Positions 19,701-29,208 are shown, numbered from the stretch's first letter. The stretch: DNA of 64,000 nucleotides from Burkholderia ubonensis (GCF_001718695.1 NZ_CP013420.1:1-64000), one strand, 5' to 3'. Translations and numbers: made by a program. The notes: a model not told the origin generated them from the letters alone.

Positions 19701-21676
19701 TGGCGGGCGGCGCGCGCACGTTCACCGCCGTCCTGACGCGTCCGGACGGCCAGTCCGCCGGGCTCGCGGCGCAACTGGCCGACGCCGGTTGCGACGTCCT
19801 CGATTTCCCGCTGATCGACATCGCGCCGCTCGACGATCCGGCGCCGCTCGACGCCGCATTCGCGGCGCTGGCCGATTATGCGCTCGTGATCTTCGTGTCG
19901 CCGAACGCGATCGACCGCGCGCTCGCGCAGTACGGCGCGATCTGGCCGAACGCGCTGCCGGTCGGCGTGGTCGGGCCGGGCAGCGTCGCCGCGCTCGAGC
20001 GTCACGGCATCGCCGCGCCCGCGCACCGGGTGATCGCGCCGCAGGCGCCCGCCGACGGCGGCGCGCCGCATTACGATTCCGAAAGCCTGTTCGCGTGCAT
20101 CGAAGCCGCGTTCGGCGGCGCGGCCGCGCTCGCCGGCCGGCGCGTGCTGATCGTGCGCGGCGACGGCGGCCGCGAATGGCTCGCCGATCGGCTGCGCGAC
20201 GCCGGCGCGGACGTTCATCTCGTCGCCGCATACCGGCGCGTCGTGCCGGAGCCGCGCATCGGCGCGTGGGAGCGCGTGCACGCGCTGCTCGGCGGCGAGC
20301 CGCACGCGTGGCTCGTCACGAGCTCGGAGGGCGTGCGCAACCTGCACGAGCTCGCGCAGGCGCATCTCACCGAGGCCGAGATCGACGCGCTGAAGCACGC
20401 GCCGCTCGTGACGCCGCACCCGCGGATCGAGCAGACCGCGCGTGCATTGGGTTTTGATAGGATTACGCTGACCGGCGCGGGCGATGAGCGCATCGTCCGC
20501 GCGTTTCGATCGATGGCCGACGAGGCCGTCCAACCGGCGACAGCCGCACCGGTGACTAAACGCATGACAGATACCAACGATTCCAAAAGCGTCGCTTCCC
20601 AGCCGGCCGCTGCATCCGCCGCGCCGTCCAGTCCGCCTTACGTGTCGCCCGAGCCGCCCGCGCGCCGGGGCGGCAGCGCGTTCCTGTGGCTCGTGGTCGT
20701 CGTGCTCGGCTGCGCGGCGGGCGTCGGCGGCTATGCGCTGAACCGCAAGGTCGACCGGCTCGACACCACGCTGGCGGCGCGCCAGAAGACGCTCGACGCG
20801 CAGGCCGCCGAGACGCGCACGAAGACCGAGCAGGCGCTCGCGAGCGCGCACCAGGTCGATACGCAGCTCGCGCAGCTCGACGGCAAGCTCGCCGATGCGC
20901 AGAACGCGCAGCAGGCGCTGCAGCAGCAATACCAGGACCTCGCGCGCAACCGCGACGCGTGGATGTTCGAGGAAGTCGACCAGATGCTGTCGAGCGCGAG
21001 CCAGCAGCTGCAGCTGACGGGCAACACGCAGCTCGCGCTGATCGCGCTGCAGAACGCCGACGCGCGCCTCGCGAGCTCGCAGAGCGCGCAGGCCGTCACG
21101 GTGCGCAAGGCGCTCGCGCAGGACATCGAGAAGCTGAAGGCCGCGCCGTCGGCGGATCTCACGGGCCTCGCGATCAAGCTCGACGACGCGATCGCGAAGA
21201 TCGACGCGCTGCCGCTCGCCGGCGAGGCGATCGTGCCGCATGCGGCGCCGAAGGCGGATACGGCGGCCGACGTCGCGAAGACGGCCGCCGCGACCGGCGA
21301 GCCGCGCTGGAAGGTCTGGTGGCACGGCTTCTCGGCCGGCATCGGCGAGCAGCTGAAAGGGCTCGTGCAGGTGCGCCGGATCGACAACGCCGACGCGATG
21401 CTTACGTCGCCCGACCAGGGCTACTTCGTGCGCGAGAACGTGAAGCTGCGCCTCTTGACCGCCCGGCTGTCGCTGCTCGCGCGCAACGATGCGGCGATGA
21501 AGGCCGACCTGCACGCGGCGCAGGCGTCGCTCGCGAAATACTTCGACCAGGCGGCGAAGGACACGCAGACCGTCGAGGATCTGCTCAAGCAGGTCGACGG
21601 CGCGTCGCTGGCGGTCGCGGTGCCGAACCTGAACACGAGCCTGAACGCCGTTCAGCAGTTCAAGAGCCGGGGGTAA
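19700..21676 (+). CDS. hemDX: HemDX: uroporphyrinogen-III synthase fused to HemX-type membrane protein
   Basis: A single 658-residue frame holds two functions. Residues 1 to about 270 are uroporphyrinogen-III synthase (HemD), which cyclises hydroxymethylbilane with D-ring inversion; RPDGQSAGLAAQL near the start, FVSPNAIDRAL and VTSSEGVRNL are typical. A Pro/Ala-rich linker (about 285-322) leads to one transmembrane helix starting near residue 328 (FLWLVVVVLGCAAGVGGYAL). The remainder is the coiled-coil-rich periplasmic HemX domain (often mislabelled as a uroporphyrin-III C-methyltransferase). No stop separates the halves. It is coupled to hemC by TGATG and followed after 2 bp by hemY. Confidence 0.92.
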   Translation: MAGGARTFTAVLTRPDGQSAGLAAQLADAGCDVLDFPLIDIAPLDDPAPLDAAFAALADYALVIFVSPNAIDRALAQYGAIWPNALPVGVVGPGSVAALERHGIAAPAHRVIAPQAPADGGAPHYDSESLFACIEAAFGGAAALAGRRVLIVRGDGGREWLADRLRDAGADVHLVAAYRRVVPEPRIGAWERVHALLGGEPHAWLVTSSEGVRNLHELAQAHLTEAEIDALKHAPLVTPHPRIEQTARALGFDRITLTGAGDERIVRAFRSMADEAVQPATAAPVTKRMTDTNDSKSVASQPAAASAAPSSPPYVSPEPPARRGGSAFLWLVVVVLGCAAGVGGYALNRKVDRLDTTLAARQKTLDAQAAETRTKTEQALASAHQVDTQLAQLDGKLADAQNAQQALQQQYQDLARNRDAWMFEEVDQMLSSASQQLQLTGNTQLALIALQNADARLASSQSAQAVTVRKALAQDIEKLKAAPSADLTGLAIKLDDAIAKIDALPLAGEAIVPHAAPKADTAADVAKTAAATGEPRWKVWWHGFSAGIGEQLKGLVQVRRIDNADAMLTSPDQGYFVRENVKLRLLTARLSLLARNDAAMKADLHAAQASLAKYFDQAAKDTQTVEDLLKQVDGASLAVAVPNLNTSLNAVQQFKSRG

Positions 21677-21678
21677 CG

Positions 21679-22866
21679 ATGACGCTTCGAGGAATCGTTT
21701 GGCTCGCGGTCCTGTTCGCGATCGCCGCGGCGCTCGCCACCGTCGGCCGCTTCGATACCGGCCAGGTGCTGCTCGTCTATCCGCCGTACCGGGTCGACCT
21801 GTCGCTGAACCTGTTCGTGGTCGGCATCGTCGTGCTGTTCATCGTCGTGTACGCGCTGATGCGCATCGTGCGCAACATCTGGCGCATGCCGCAGCGGGTC
21901 GCCGCGTATCGTGCCCGTGCGCGCAACGAGAAGGCGCAGGCGTCGCTGCGCGACGCGATCGCGAACCTGTACGCGGGCCGCTTCTCGCGCGCCGAGAAGG
22001 CCGCGCGCGACGCGCTGTCGATCGACGCGAACCAGGGCGCGGCGAGCCTCGTCGCGGCCACCGCCGCGCACCGGATGCATGAATACGCGCGCCGCGACGA
22101 CTGGCTGTCGAAGGTCGGCGCGCCGGAGTGGCAGGACGCGCGCCTGCTCGCCGCGGCCGACATGCGCGCCGACGCGCGCGACGCCGACGGCGCACTCGCC
22201 GCGCTCGCCGAGATGCAGGCGGGCGGCAAGCGCATCCACGCGCAGCAGGTCGCGCTGCGCGCGCAGCAGCAACTGAAGAACTGGGCCGAGGTGCTGAAGC
22301 TCGCGAAGGCGCTGGAGAAGCGCGAGGCGCTGCATCCGGCCGCGGCGGTGCGGCTGCGCCAGCAGGCGGCCGAGAACCTGCTGCGCGAGCGCCGTCACGA
22401 TCCCGATGCGCTGCTCGAAGTGTGGCAGTCGCTGTCGACGGCGGAGCGGCAGTCGCCGCGTCTCGCCGATCTCGCGGCGGACCTGCTCGTGTCGCTCGAG
22501 CGCCGGCCGGAGGCGCGCCGCATCGTCGAGGACGCGCTCGCGCACAACTGGGATGCGCGCCTGCTGCGCCGCTACCCGGACACCGCCGGCGCGGACGCGC
22601 TGCCGCTGATCCAGAAGGCGGAAGGGTGGAAGAAGGATCATCCGGAAGACGCGGACCTGCTGTTCGCGCTCGGCCGCCTCTGCCAGCAGCAGCAGCTGTG
22701 GGGCAAGGCGCAGTCGTTCCTCGAATCGGCGCTCAAGCTTGCCGACAACGAGGCGCTCAGGGTGCGCGCGCATCGCGCGCTCGCGCGCCTGTTCGAGCAT
22801 CTCGGCGAAACCGACAAGGCGGCGAAGCACTACCGCGAAAGCGCGCTCGCGATCACCGTGGTCTGA
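21679..22866 (+). CDS. hemY: HemY, haem-biosynthesis-associated TPR membrane protein
   Basis: A 395-residue inner-membrane protein of the proteobacterial HemY family (distinct from the Bacillus oxidase of the same name). Two N-terminal transmembrane helices (about residues 5-25 and 42-65) precede the HemY_N domain with RNEKAQASLRDAIANLYAGR. The rest is made of tetratricopeptide-like helical repeats, with a clear last unit at KAQSFLESALKLADNEALR. Its exact role is unsettled; a scaffold for the haem pathway has been proposed. The start is 2 bp beyond the hemDX stop, and a strong terminator ends the cluster. Confidence 0.93.
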   Translation: MTLRGIVWLAVLFAIAAALATVGRFDTGQVLLVYPPYRVDLSLNLFVVGIVVLFIVVYALMRIVRNIWRMPQRVAAYRARARNEKAQASLRDAIANLYAGRFSRAEKAARDALSIDANQGAASLVAATAAHRMHEYARRDDWLSKVGAPEWQDARLLAAADMRADARDADGALAALAEMQAGGKRIHAQQVALRAQQQLKNWAEVLKLAKALEKREALHPAAAVRLRQQAAENLLRERRHDPDALLEVWQSLSTAERQSPRLADLAADLLVSLERRPEARRIVEDALAHNWDARLLRRYPDTAGADALPLIQKAEGWKKDHPEDADLLFALGRLCQQQQLWGKAQSFLESALKLADNEALRVRAHRALARLFEHLGETDKAAKHYRESALAITVV

Positions 22867-22889
22867 CGCGCCGCCGCGCCGCGCGCACG

Positions 22890-22926
22890 AAAAACCCCGA
22901 ACACCGGCAGGCGTTCGGGGTTTTTT
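22890..22926. terminator. Intrinsic terminator ending the hem operon
   Basis: AAAACCCCGAAC pairs with GTTCGGGGTTTT around a 10-base loop, with A5 before and T6 after. It separates hemY from the convergent MFS gene and should work in both directions. Confidence 0.9.
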
Positions 22927-22938
22927 CATGGGGGTGCG

Positions 22939-24243
22939 TCACTTGTCGACCAGCCGCTTCGGCACCGACAGCGCGAGCAGGCCGCCGAGCACCAGGAAGC
23001 CGGCGAGCATGTACATCCCCGAGTCGTTCGCGCCCGTCGCCTGCTTGAGCCAGCCCATCAGGTAAGGGCTCAGGAAGCCCGCGAGGTTGCCGATCGAGTT
23101 GATCATCGCGATGCCGGCCGCGGCCGCCGTGCCGCCGAGGAACGCGGTCGGCAGGCTCCAGAACAGCGGCAGCGTGGTCAGGATGCCCATCGTCGCGAGC
23201 GTGAGGCCGAGCATCGCCAGCGCGGTCTCGTGCGCCCAGACCACCGACAGCACGAGCCCGAGCGCGCCGAGCGCGGCGGGGATCGCGAGGTGCCAGCGGC
23301 GTTCGCGGTGCTTGTCCGCGCTGCGCGCGATCAGGATCATCGCGAGCACCGCGGCCGCATACGGCACCGCCGACAGCAGGCCGATCGCGAACGAATCGGT
23401 GACGCCGGTCGCCTTGATGATCGTCGGCAGCCAGAAGCCGACGCCGTAGAGCCCCATCACGAACGAGAAGTAGATCAGCGCCATCAGCCACACGCGCGGG
23501 CTCGACATCACGGCGCCGAGCGACGGGTCTTCCTTGCGCGCCTCCTCCGCGTCGATGTTGCGGGCGAGCAGCGCCTTTTCCTCGTCGGTCAGCCAGCGCG
23601 CCTTCGCGATCCGGTCGTCGAGCGCGAAGAACACCAGCACGCCGACCAGCACCGACGGCGTGCCTTCGAGCAGGAACAGCCACTGCCAGCCGTGCCAGCC
23701 GCTCAGACCGTCGAACGTCTTCAGGATGAAGCCCGAGATCGGCCCGCCGATCACGCCGGACAACGCGACTGCCGTCATGAAGAACGTCGTCATCCGGCCG
23801 CGCCGGTGCGCGGGATACCAGTAGGTCAGGTAGAGGATCACGCCGGGGAAGAAGCCCGCCTCGGCGACGCCGAGCAAAAAGCGCATCACGTAGAACATCG
23901 CCGGCGTCGTGACGAACATCGTCAGGATCGAGATCACGCCCCACGTCGCCATGATGCGCGCGATCCACACGCGCGCGCCGACCTTGTGCAGGATGAGGTT
24001 GCTCGGCACTTCGAACAGGAAATAGCCGAAGAAGAAGATCCCGGCGCCAAAGCCGTAGACGGTGTCGCTGAGGTTCAGGTCGCTCGCCATCTGCAGCTTC
24101 GCGAAGCCGACGTTGACGCGGTCGAGGTACGCGACCACGTAGCACAGCAGCAGGAGCGGCGTGAGCCGCCACGAGACCTTGCGGTAGGTCGCTTCCTCGA
24201 ACGCGCCGGACGCGCCCGGCAGCGAATGCGTCGGTGATGCCAT
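22939..24243 (-). CDS. MFS transporter of the anion:cation symporter (ACS) family
   Basis: A 434-residue, 12-helix inner-membrane permease. YRKVSWRLTPLLLLCYVVAYLDR and VNVGFAKLQM at the N-terminus, and GVAEAGFFPGVILYLTYWYP in helix 4/5, are hallmarks of ACS transporters (tartrate, phthalate, hexuronate and similar organic acid uptake). The gene is the last of a three-gene cluster with a short-chain dehydrogenase and an aldehyde dehydrogenase, so the imported compound is probably oxidised by them. The start at 24243 gives a normal cytosolic N-terminus. Confidence 0.92.
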   Translation of the reverse strand: MASPTHSLPGASGAFEEATYRKVSWRLTPLLLLCYVVAYLDRVNVGFAKLQMASDLNLSDTVYGFGAGIFFFGYFLFEVPSNLILHKVGARVWIARIMATWGVISILTMFVTTPAMFYVMRFLLGVAEAGFFPGVILYLTYWYPAHRRGRMTTFFMTAVALSGVIGGPISGFILKTFDGLSGWHGWQWLFLLEGTPSVLVGVLVFFALDDRIAKARWLTDEEKALLARNIDAEEARKEDPSLGAVMSSPRVWLMALIYFSFVMGLYGVGFWLPTIIKATGVTDSFAIGLLSAVPYAAAVLAMILIARSADKHRERRWHLAIPAALGALGLVLSVVWAHETALAMLGLTLATMGILTTLPLFWSLPTAFLGGTAAAAGIAMINSIGNLAGFLSPYLMGWLKQATGANDSGMYMLAGFLVLGGLLALSVPKRLVDK

Positions 24244-24293
24244 GGTGTCTCCTGTCTTCGTTTGTATGATGCGGGCCCGTGGGCCCGGTGCGG

Positions 24294-25052
24294 CTAGATG
24301 CAGCGCCCGCCGTCCACCTCCAGGCAGACGCCGGTGATGAATTCCGCTTCGTCCGACGCGAGGTAGAGCGCGGCGTTCGCGACGTCCTGCGGCGTCGAGA
24401 AGCGGCCGAGCGGAATCGTCGCGAGAAAGCGCTGGCGGTTTTCCGGGGTGTCCTCGCAGCCCATGAACTCGGTCATCAGGCCGGTCTCGCCGAGCACCGG
24501 GTTGATGCAGTTCACGCGGATGCGGTCCGCGCCGAGCTCGGCGGCGAGCGACTTGCTCGCGGTGATCATCGCGCCCTTCGTGCTGTTGTACCAGACGAGG
24601 CCGGGGCGCGGCCGCACGCCGGCCGTCGACGCGACGTTCACGAACACGCCGCCGCCTTGCTCGCGGAAATACGGCACGAAGGTCTGCACGCACCAGTAGA
24701 GGCTCTTCATGTTGACCGCGTAGACGCGGTCGAACTCCGCTTCGGTCACGTCGAGCACCGGCTTGTTGCGGTGCGTGGTGCCGGCGTTGTTGACGACGAT
24801 CTGCACCGCGTGGAAGTCGTCGAGCGCGGCGGCGATCAGCGCCTGCCAGTCGTCGCGGCGCGACACGTCGCCCGCGACCGCGATCGCCTTGCCGCCCGCG
24901 AGCGCGATCTCGCTCGCGACGCGCTCGGCCGCCGCGCCGTTCAGGTCGTTGACGACGACGTTCGCGCCTTCGCGCGCGTACGTCTTCGCGATGCCTTCGC
25001 CGAAGCCCGAGCCGCCGCCCGTGACGATTGCCGTCTTGCCGCTCAACCGCAT
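24294..25052 (-). CDS. Short-chain dehydrogenase/reductase (SDR)
   Basis: A 252-residue classical SDR oxidoreductase. The cofactor motif GGGSGFGEG is near residue 13, NNAG near residue 90, and the catalytic Ser and YNSTK (Tyr/Lys) near 140-160. ND after the second strand (VVVNDLNG) favours NAD(H). It ends with the usual EVDGG block. The start at 25052 (MRLSGKTAIVTGG) is standard. It sits between an aldehyde dehydrogenase upstream and an ACS-type transporter downstream, which points to oxidation of an imported alcohol or sugar-like compound; the substrate is unknown. Confidence 0.93.
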   Translation of the reverse strand: MRLSGKTAIVTGGGSGFGEGIAKTYAREGANVVVNDLNGAAAERVASEIALAGGKAIAVAGDVSRRDDWQALIAAALDDFHAVQIVVNNAGTTHRNKPVLDVTEAEFDRVYAVNMKSLYWCVQTFVPYFREQGGGVFVNVASTAGVRPRPGLVWYNSTKGAMITASKSLAAELGADRIRVNCINPVLGETGLMTEFMGCEDTPENRQRFLATIPLGRFSTPQDVANAALYLASDEAEFITGVCLEVDGGRCI

Positions 25053-25138
25053 GGTGTGTCTCCTGATTGGATGGGTATGTGATGTGCTGCCGGGTTGCCG
25101 TTCACAGCAGCGTCGTGCGCCGTCCCGGCGCCGAACCT

Positions 25139-26578
25139 TCAGCCGTGCCGGAGCGCGATCGTCTTCAGCACGGTGAAGCCGTACAGCGCCTCGAAGCCCT
25201 TCTCGCGGCCGTGGCCCGAATGGCCGACGCCGCCGAACGGCAGCTCGACGCCGCCGCCCGCGCCGTAGTTGTTGACGAACACCTGGCCCGCGCGGATGCG
25301 CCGCGCGACGCGCAGCTGGCGCGCGCCGTCGCGCGTCCAGACGCCCGCGACGAGGCCGTACGGCGTGCCGTTCGCGAGCGCGACCGCTTCGTCCTCGTCG
25401 GCAAAGCGCATCGCCGCGAGCACCGGGCCGAACACTTCCTCCTGCGCGAGCCGGTGCGTGGACGGCACGTCGCGCAGCAGCGCGGGCGCCTGGTAGAAGC
25501 CGCTTTCGGGCGCGTCCGGCACCACCTGGCCGTGCGCGGCCATCGGAATGCCGTCGTGCTGCGCGTCGGACAGGAAATCCCACACGCGCTGCTGCTGCTT
25601 CGCGTTGATCAGCGGGCCGCAGTCGAGATCAGCGCGGCTCGGGCCGACCCTGAGGCCGTTGAACGCGGTCGCGAGCCGCTCGACGAGCGGCTCGTAGACG
25701 GCTCGATCGATCAGCACGCGGCTGCCCGCCGAGCAGGTCTGGCCGCCGTTCTGCACGATCGCGTTGACGAGCACCGGCAGCGCCGCGTCGAGGTCGGCGT
25801 CCGCGAACACGAGCTGCGGCGACTTGCCGCCGAGTTCGAGCGTGACGGGCACGTGATTTTCCGCGGCCATCTGTGCGACGAGCTTGCCGGTCGCGGGCGA
25901 GCCGGTAAACGAGATGTGGTCGATGCCCGGATGGCGCGCGAGCGCCGCGCCGGCCTCGTGGCCGTAGCCGGTGACGACGTTCAGCGCGCCGGCCGGCAGC
26001 CCGGCTTCGGCGGCCAGCTCGGCGACGCGCAGCACCGACAGGCACGCGTCCTCGGCCGGCTTGACGACGCACGCGTTGCCGGCCGCGAGCGCCGCGCCGA
26101 CGCTGCGCCCGAAGATCTGCATCGGGTAGTTCCATGGGACGATGTGGCCGGTGACGCCGTGCGGCTCGCGCACGGTGAGCACCAGGTAGCCGGCCTGGTA
26201 GGGGAGGGTCTCGCCGTGCAGCTTGTCGGCGGCGCCCGCGTAGAACTCGCAGTAGCGCGCGAGCGCGGCCGCGTCGGCGTGCGCCTGCCTGAGCGGCTTG
26301 CCGGTGTCGCGCGCCTCGAGCGCGGCGAGCTCGTCGTGATGGGCGGTGACGAGCATCGACAGCCGGAACAGCACGCGGCCGCGTTCGGCGGCGCTGGCCG
26401 CGCCCCACGCGCCCGCGAACGCGTCGCGGGCCGCCGCGACCGCGCGGTCGACGTCGGCGGCGGTGCCGCGCGCGATCGACGCGAACGGCTGGCCGTCGGA
26501 CGGATCGAGGACGGGAATCGATTCCGGTTGCGCGGGCGATGCCCATTCGCCCGCGATGAAGTGCCTTGCCTCTTCCAT
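25139..26578 (-). CDS. NAD(P)+-dependent aldehyde dehydrogenase
   Basis: A 479-residue aldehyde dehydrogenase. The general-base Glu lies in [13 protein letters not shown] and the catalytic Cys in [13 protein letters not shown], and [10 protein letters not shown] is the cofactor/oxyanion region with its Asn. [11 protein letters not shown] is the Rossmann turn. It is the first gene of the three-gene cluster ALDH-SDR-MFS and would finish oxidation of the product of the SDR. Closest types by eye are betaine/gamma-aminobutyraldehyde-like dehydrogenases, but the substrate is not assigned. It is divergent from ppa. Confidence 0.93.
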   Translation of the reverse strand: MEEARHFIAGEWASPAQPESIPVLDPSDGQPFASIARGTAADVDRAVAAARDAFAGAWGAASAAERGRVLFRLSMLVTAHHDELAALEARDTGKPLRQAHADAAALARYCEFYAGAADKLHGETLPYQAGYLVLTVREPHGVTGHIVPWNYPMQIFGRSVGAALAAGNACVVKPAEDACLSVLRVAELAAEAGLPAGALNVVTGYGHEAGAALARHPGIDHISFTGSPATGKLVAQMAAENHVPVTLELGGKSPQLVFADADLDAALPVLVNAIVQNGGQTCSAGSRVLIDRAVYEPLVERLATAFNGLRVGPSRADLDCGPLINAKQQQRVWDFLSDAQHDGIPMAAHGQVVPDAPESGFYQAPALLRDVPSTHRLAQEEVFGPVLAAMRFADEDEAVALANGTPYGLVAGVWTRDGARQLRVARRIRAGQVFVNNYGAGGGVELPFGGVGHSGHGREKGFEALYGFTVLKTIALRHG

Positions 26579-26678
26579 GCTTGCTCCGATTCCATGCAGC
26601 GCTGCATATTGTTCGATGGCCGGACGATCAGCGCGATTATCGCGCCGTTCGTCATCCGGACGCCACCGGTCGATTGGC

Positions 26679-26684
26679 TATAAT
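26679..26684 (+). promoter_or_regulatory. Consensus -10 box upstream of ppa
   Basis: A perfect TATAAT preceded by TTGGC lies 89 bp before the ppa start, in the divergent gap with the aldehyde dehydrogenase gene. No clear -35 box stands 17 bp away. Confidence 0.55.
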
Positions 26685-26772
26685 GGCGCATTCTTTCCGG
26701 ACATGCCGGCGGCGCGTGCCTCGACCGCGGCGTGCCCTGTCCCGAATTCCCTTCGACCAACAGAGAACGCAC

Positions 26773-27300
26773 ATGAGCTTCAACCATGTTCCGGCCGGCA
26801 AGGACCTGCCGCAAGATTTCAACGTCATCATCGAGATTCCCGCGCAAAGCGATCCGGTGAAGTACGAAGCGGACAAGGAGCTCGGCCTCCTCGTCGTCGA
26901 CCGCTTCATCGGCACGGGCATGCGCTACCCGGTGAACTACGGCTACATCCCGCAGACGCTGTCGGGCGACGGCGATCCGGTCGACGTGCTGGTGATCACG
27001 CCGTTCCCGCTGCTGGCCGGCTCGATCGTGCGTTCGCGCGCGCTCGGCATGCTGCAGATGACCGACGAGTCGGGCGTCGACGCGAAGCTCGTCGCGGTCC
27101 CGCACGACAAGGTCTGCCCGATGACGGCGAACCTGAAGTCGATCGATGACGTGCCCGAATACCTGAAGGACCAGATCAAGCACTTCTTCGAGCAGTACAA
27201 GGCGCTCGAGAAGGGCAAGTGGGTGAAGGTCGAAGGCTGGGCGGGCATCGACGCCGCGCACAAGGAAATCACCGACGGCGCCGCGAACTACAAGAAGTAA
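26773..27300 (+). CDS. ppa: Inorganic pyrophosphatase (family I)
   Basis: A 175-residue soluble enzyme that hydrolyses pyrophosphate to drive biosynthetic reactions. The family I signature DGDPVDVLV contains the metal-binding aspartates (about residues 65-74), and [11 protein letters not shown] precedes it. [17 protein letters not shown] is the typical C-terminal helix block. Length matches the hexameric bacterial form. It has its own promoter and ends at a terminator shared with the next, convergent gene. Confidence 0.98.
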   Translation: MSFNHVPAGKDLPQDFNVIIEIPAQSDPVKYEADKELGLLVVDRFIGTGMRYPVNYGYIPQTLSGDGDPVDVLVITPFPLLAGSIVRSRALGMLQMTDESGVDAKLVAVPHDKVCPMTANLKSIDDVPEYLKDQIKHFFEQYKALEKGKWVKVEGWAGIDAAHKEITDGAANYKK

Positions 27301-27341
27301 GCGGCGTGCCGGCCGCGACGGCCGGTCCGTTCGATGCGAAG

Positions 27342-27378
27342 AAACCGCGCGAGCCTCGTTACGAGGCCGCGCGGTTTT
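27342..27378. terminator. Terminator shared by ppa and the GIY-YIG gene, overlapping the latter's stop codon
   Basis: AAACCGCGCG-A-GCCTCG pairs with CGAGGC-CGCGCGGTTT around the trinucleotide TTA (27359-27361), followed by TTTTGTTTT. That TTA is the stop codon (TAA) of the minus-strand GIY-YIG gene, so the gene ends in the loop of the hairpin. Confidence 0.8.
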
Positions 27379-27958
27379 GTTTTGCGCGGGCGATTTTCTT
27401 CGGCGCGGAGGCGGGCGCGGGCGTACGGCGGCCCGCGGGCCGGGCCTTCGCGGCCGGGCGCGTGCGTGCCTTCGGCGTCGTCTTTGCGGCCGGGCCCGTG
27501 CGAGCCGGCGATGCCTCGGCTGACGCGCGTCCACGTTTCGGCGCGTCGCCGTTCGGGGCGGCCGTATCGACTGCGACGGCGGCGTCCGCTGCCGTCACGT
27601 CGCCCTTCGGCGCGCGCTTGCGCGATGCGCGGGCCGGCGCGGCCTTTGCTCCGCCATCGTCATCGGCGTCGTCCGCGGCCGCTGCTGCCGCCGGCAACAC
27701 CGATTCGAGCGTCCTGATGCCCGCCGCCAGCTCGCGCTTCTGCGCGGCCGTCAGCCGTTTGACCCGGTATTCCGCGCGCAACGCGCTCGACCGGTCGGCG
27801 AGCGGGAACGACGCGAGCACCGCGCGCGGCTTGCGCGAGCGCGTATAGCGCGCGCCCTTGCCGGCCGCGTGCTCGTCGAAGCGCGCCGCGACGTCGGTCG
27901 TGATGCCGGTGTACACGCTGCCGTCGGCGCATTCGATCAGATACAGGAACCAGGACAT
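27359..27958 (-). CDS. GIY-YIG nuclease-domain protein with a basic Ala/Lys/Pro-rich tail
   Basis: 199 residues. The first ~85 form a stand-alone GIY-YIG domain of the UPF0213/YhbQ type: FLYLIECADGSVYTGIT with the two tyrosines, ARFDEHAAGKGARYTRSRKP with the catalytic-type Arg, and AEYRVKRL with the Glu. The remaining ~115 residues are low-complexity, rich in Ala, Lys, Arg and Pro, resembling histone H1-like tails, and probably disordered and DNA-binding. YhbQ-type proteins are about 100 residues, so the tail roughly doubles the length. Role unknown; DNA repair or nucleoid association is inference. Confidence 0.88.
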   Translation of the reverse strand: MSWFLYLIECADGSVYTGITTDVAARFDEHAAGKGARYTRSRKPRAVLASFPLADRSSALRAEYRVKRLTAAQKRELAAGIRTLESVLPAAAAAADDADDDGGAKAAPARASRKRAPKGDVTAADAAVAVDTAAPNGDAPKRGRASAEASPARTGPAAKTTPKARTRPAAKARPAGRRTPAPASAPKKIARAKQNRAAS

Positions 27959-28029
27959 GACAGGGCGGCGGAATGTGGCGAAATTCGGCGAAGCCGCCAG
28001 TGTCTCAGAAAATGCGTGCGCCGCACGCG

Positions 28030-29208
28030 CTAATCCGCGCCGCGCTTGAACGGGTTGTGGTCGTGCAGTTCGTCGACGTACGCGTGGATGTGGTTCGTCT
28101 CGCGCTCGAGGAAGCGCGACACCGCGTCCGAGAACGCCGGATGCGCGAGCCAGTGCGCGGAATGCGTGACGGTCGGCAGGAAGCCGCGCGCGAGCTTGTG
28201 CTCGCCCTGCGCGCCGCCTTCGAACGTATCGAGCCCGGCCTCGATGCAGAACTCGAGCAGCTGGTAGTACGCAGTCTCGAAATGCAGGCAGGGCACGTGC
28301 TCGACCGCGCCCCAGTAGCGGCCGTACAGCGTGCCGCCGCCGCCGGCGTCACGCTGGTAGACGGCGAGCGCGCTCGCGATCGGCTTGCCGTCGGCTTCGG
28401 CGATCACGAGCAGCAGGTTGTCCGGCATCGTCTGGCCGATCGTGCGGAAGAACTCGAGGTTCAGGTACGGGCTCGAATAGTGGTCGCGATAGGTCTGCCG
28501 GTAGCAGCGCGAGAAGAAGCGCCAGTCGGCGTCGCGGATCGCGTCGCCCGTCAGGCGCCGGAACGTCACGCCCGCGTCGTGCACCTTGCGCCGCTCGGCG
28601 CGGATGTTCTTGCGCTTCTTCTGCTCGAGCGTGCCGAGGAAATCGTCGAAGTGGCGATAGCCGTCGTTGATCCAGTGGAACTGCACGCCCTGGCGCAGCA
28701 TCATCCCCATCGAGTCGAACAGCTGCGCTTCGGCTTCGGTCGGGAACAGCACGTGCAGCGACGACACGTCGCTCTGCTCGGCGAGCGCGAGCAGCGTGGC
28801 CGCGAGGCGGCGGCGCGCGTCGTCGTCGGCCGCGAGCACGCGCGTGCCCTGCACGGGCGTGAACGGCACCGCGCACAGCAGCTTCGGGTAATACGGCACG
28901 CCGTTGCGCTGGTACGCGTCCGCCCACGCCCAGTCGAACACGTATTCGCCGTACGAATGGGTCTTCAGGTAGACGGGCGCGGCGGCCGCGAGCCGGCCGG
29001 TGCGCTCGTCGGTCAGCGTGACGAAGCGCGGCGACCAGCCGGTCGCGTCCACCGCGCAGCGCGCGACGTGCAGCGCGTCGAGGAATTCGTGGCGCAGGAA
29101 CGGCGTCGGGCGCGCGTCGCGGGCGACGAGCGCGTTCCATTCGGCGGCCGGCACTTCGGCCGGGGACGACAGGATGCCCGTGCGATAATCGATGCGTTCG
29201 TGTTTCAA
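28030..29208 (-). CDS. FemAB/GNAT-like peptidoglycan-recognition family protein (DUF482)
   Basis: About 392 residues, a cytosolic protein of the DUF482 (PF04339) family with a GNAT-like acyltransferase fold. Family blocks are PFLRHEFLDALH near residue 30, a run FDDFLGTLEQKKRKNIRAERRKV in mid-protein, and RYWGAVEHVPCLHFETAYYQ, with GAQGEHKLARGF toward the end. The family was named for proposed peptidoglycan synthesis but its reaction is not established. The TTG at 29208 is chosen because the codons upstream (to an ATG at 29274) have atypical third bases and an Arg-rich product. The start is therefore uncertain. It is divergent from nadE. Confidence 0.82.
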   Translation of the reverse strand: MKHERIDYRTGILSSPAEVPAAEWNALVARDARPTPFLRHEFLDALHVARCAVDATGWSPRFVTLTDERTGRLAAAAPVYLKTHSYGEYVFDWAWADAYQRNGVPYYPKLLCAVPFTPVQGTRVLAADDDARRRLAATLLALAEQSDVSSLHVLFPTEAEAQLFDSMGMMLRQGVQFHWINDGYRHFDDFLGTLEQKKRKNIRAERRKVHDAGVTFRRLTGDAIRDADWRFFSRCYRQTYRDHYSSPYLNLEFFRTIGQTMPDNLLLVIAEADGKPIASALAVYQRDAGGGGTLYGRYWGAVEHVPCLHFETAYYQLLEFCIEAGLDTFEGGAQGEHKLARGFLPTVTHSAHWLAHPAFSDAVSRFLERETNHIHAYVDELHDHNPFKRGAD

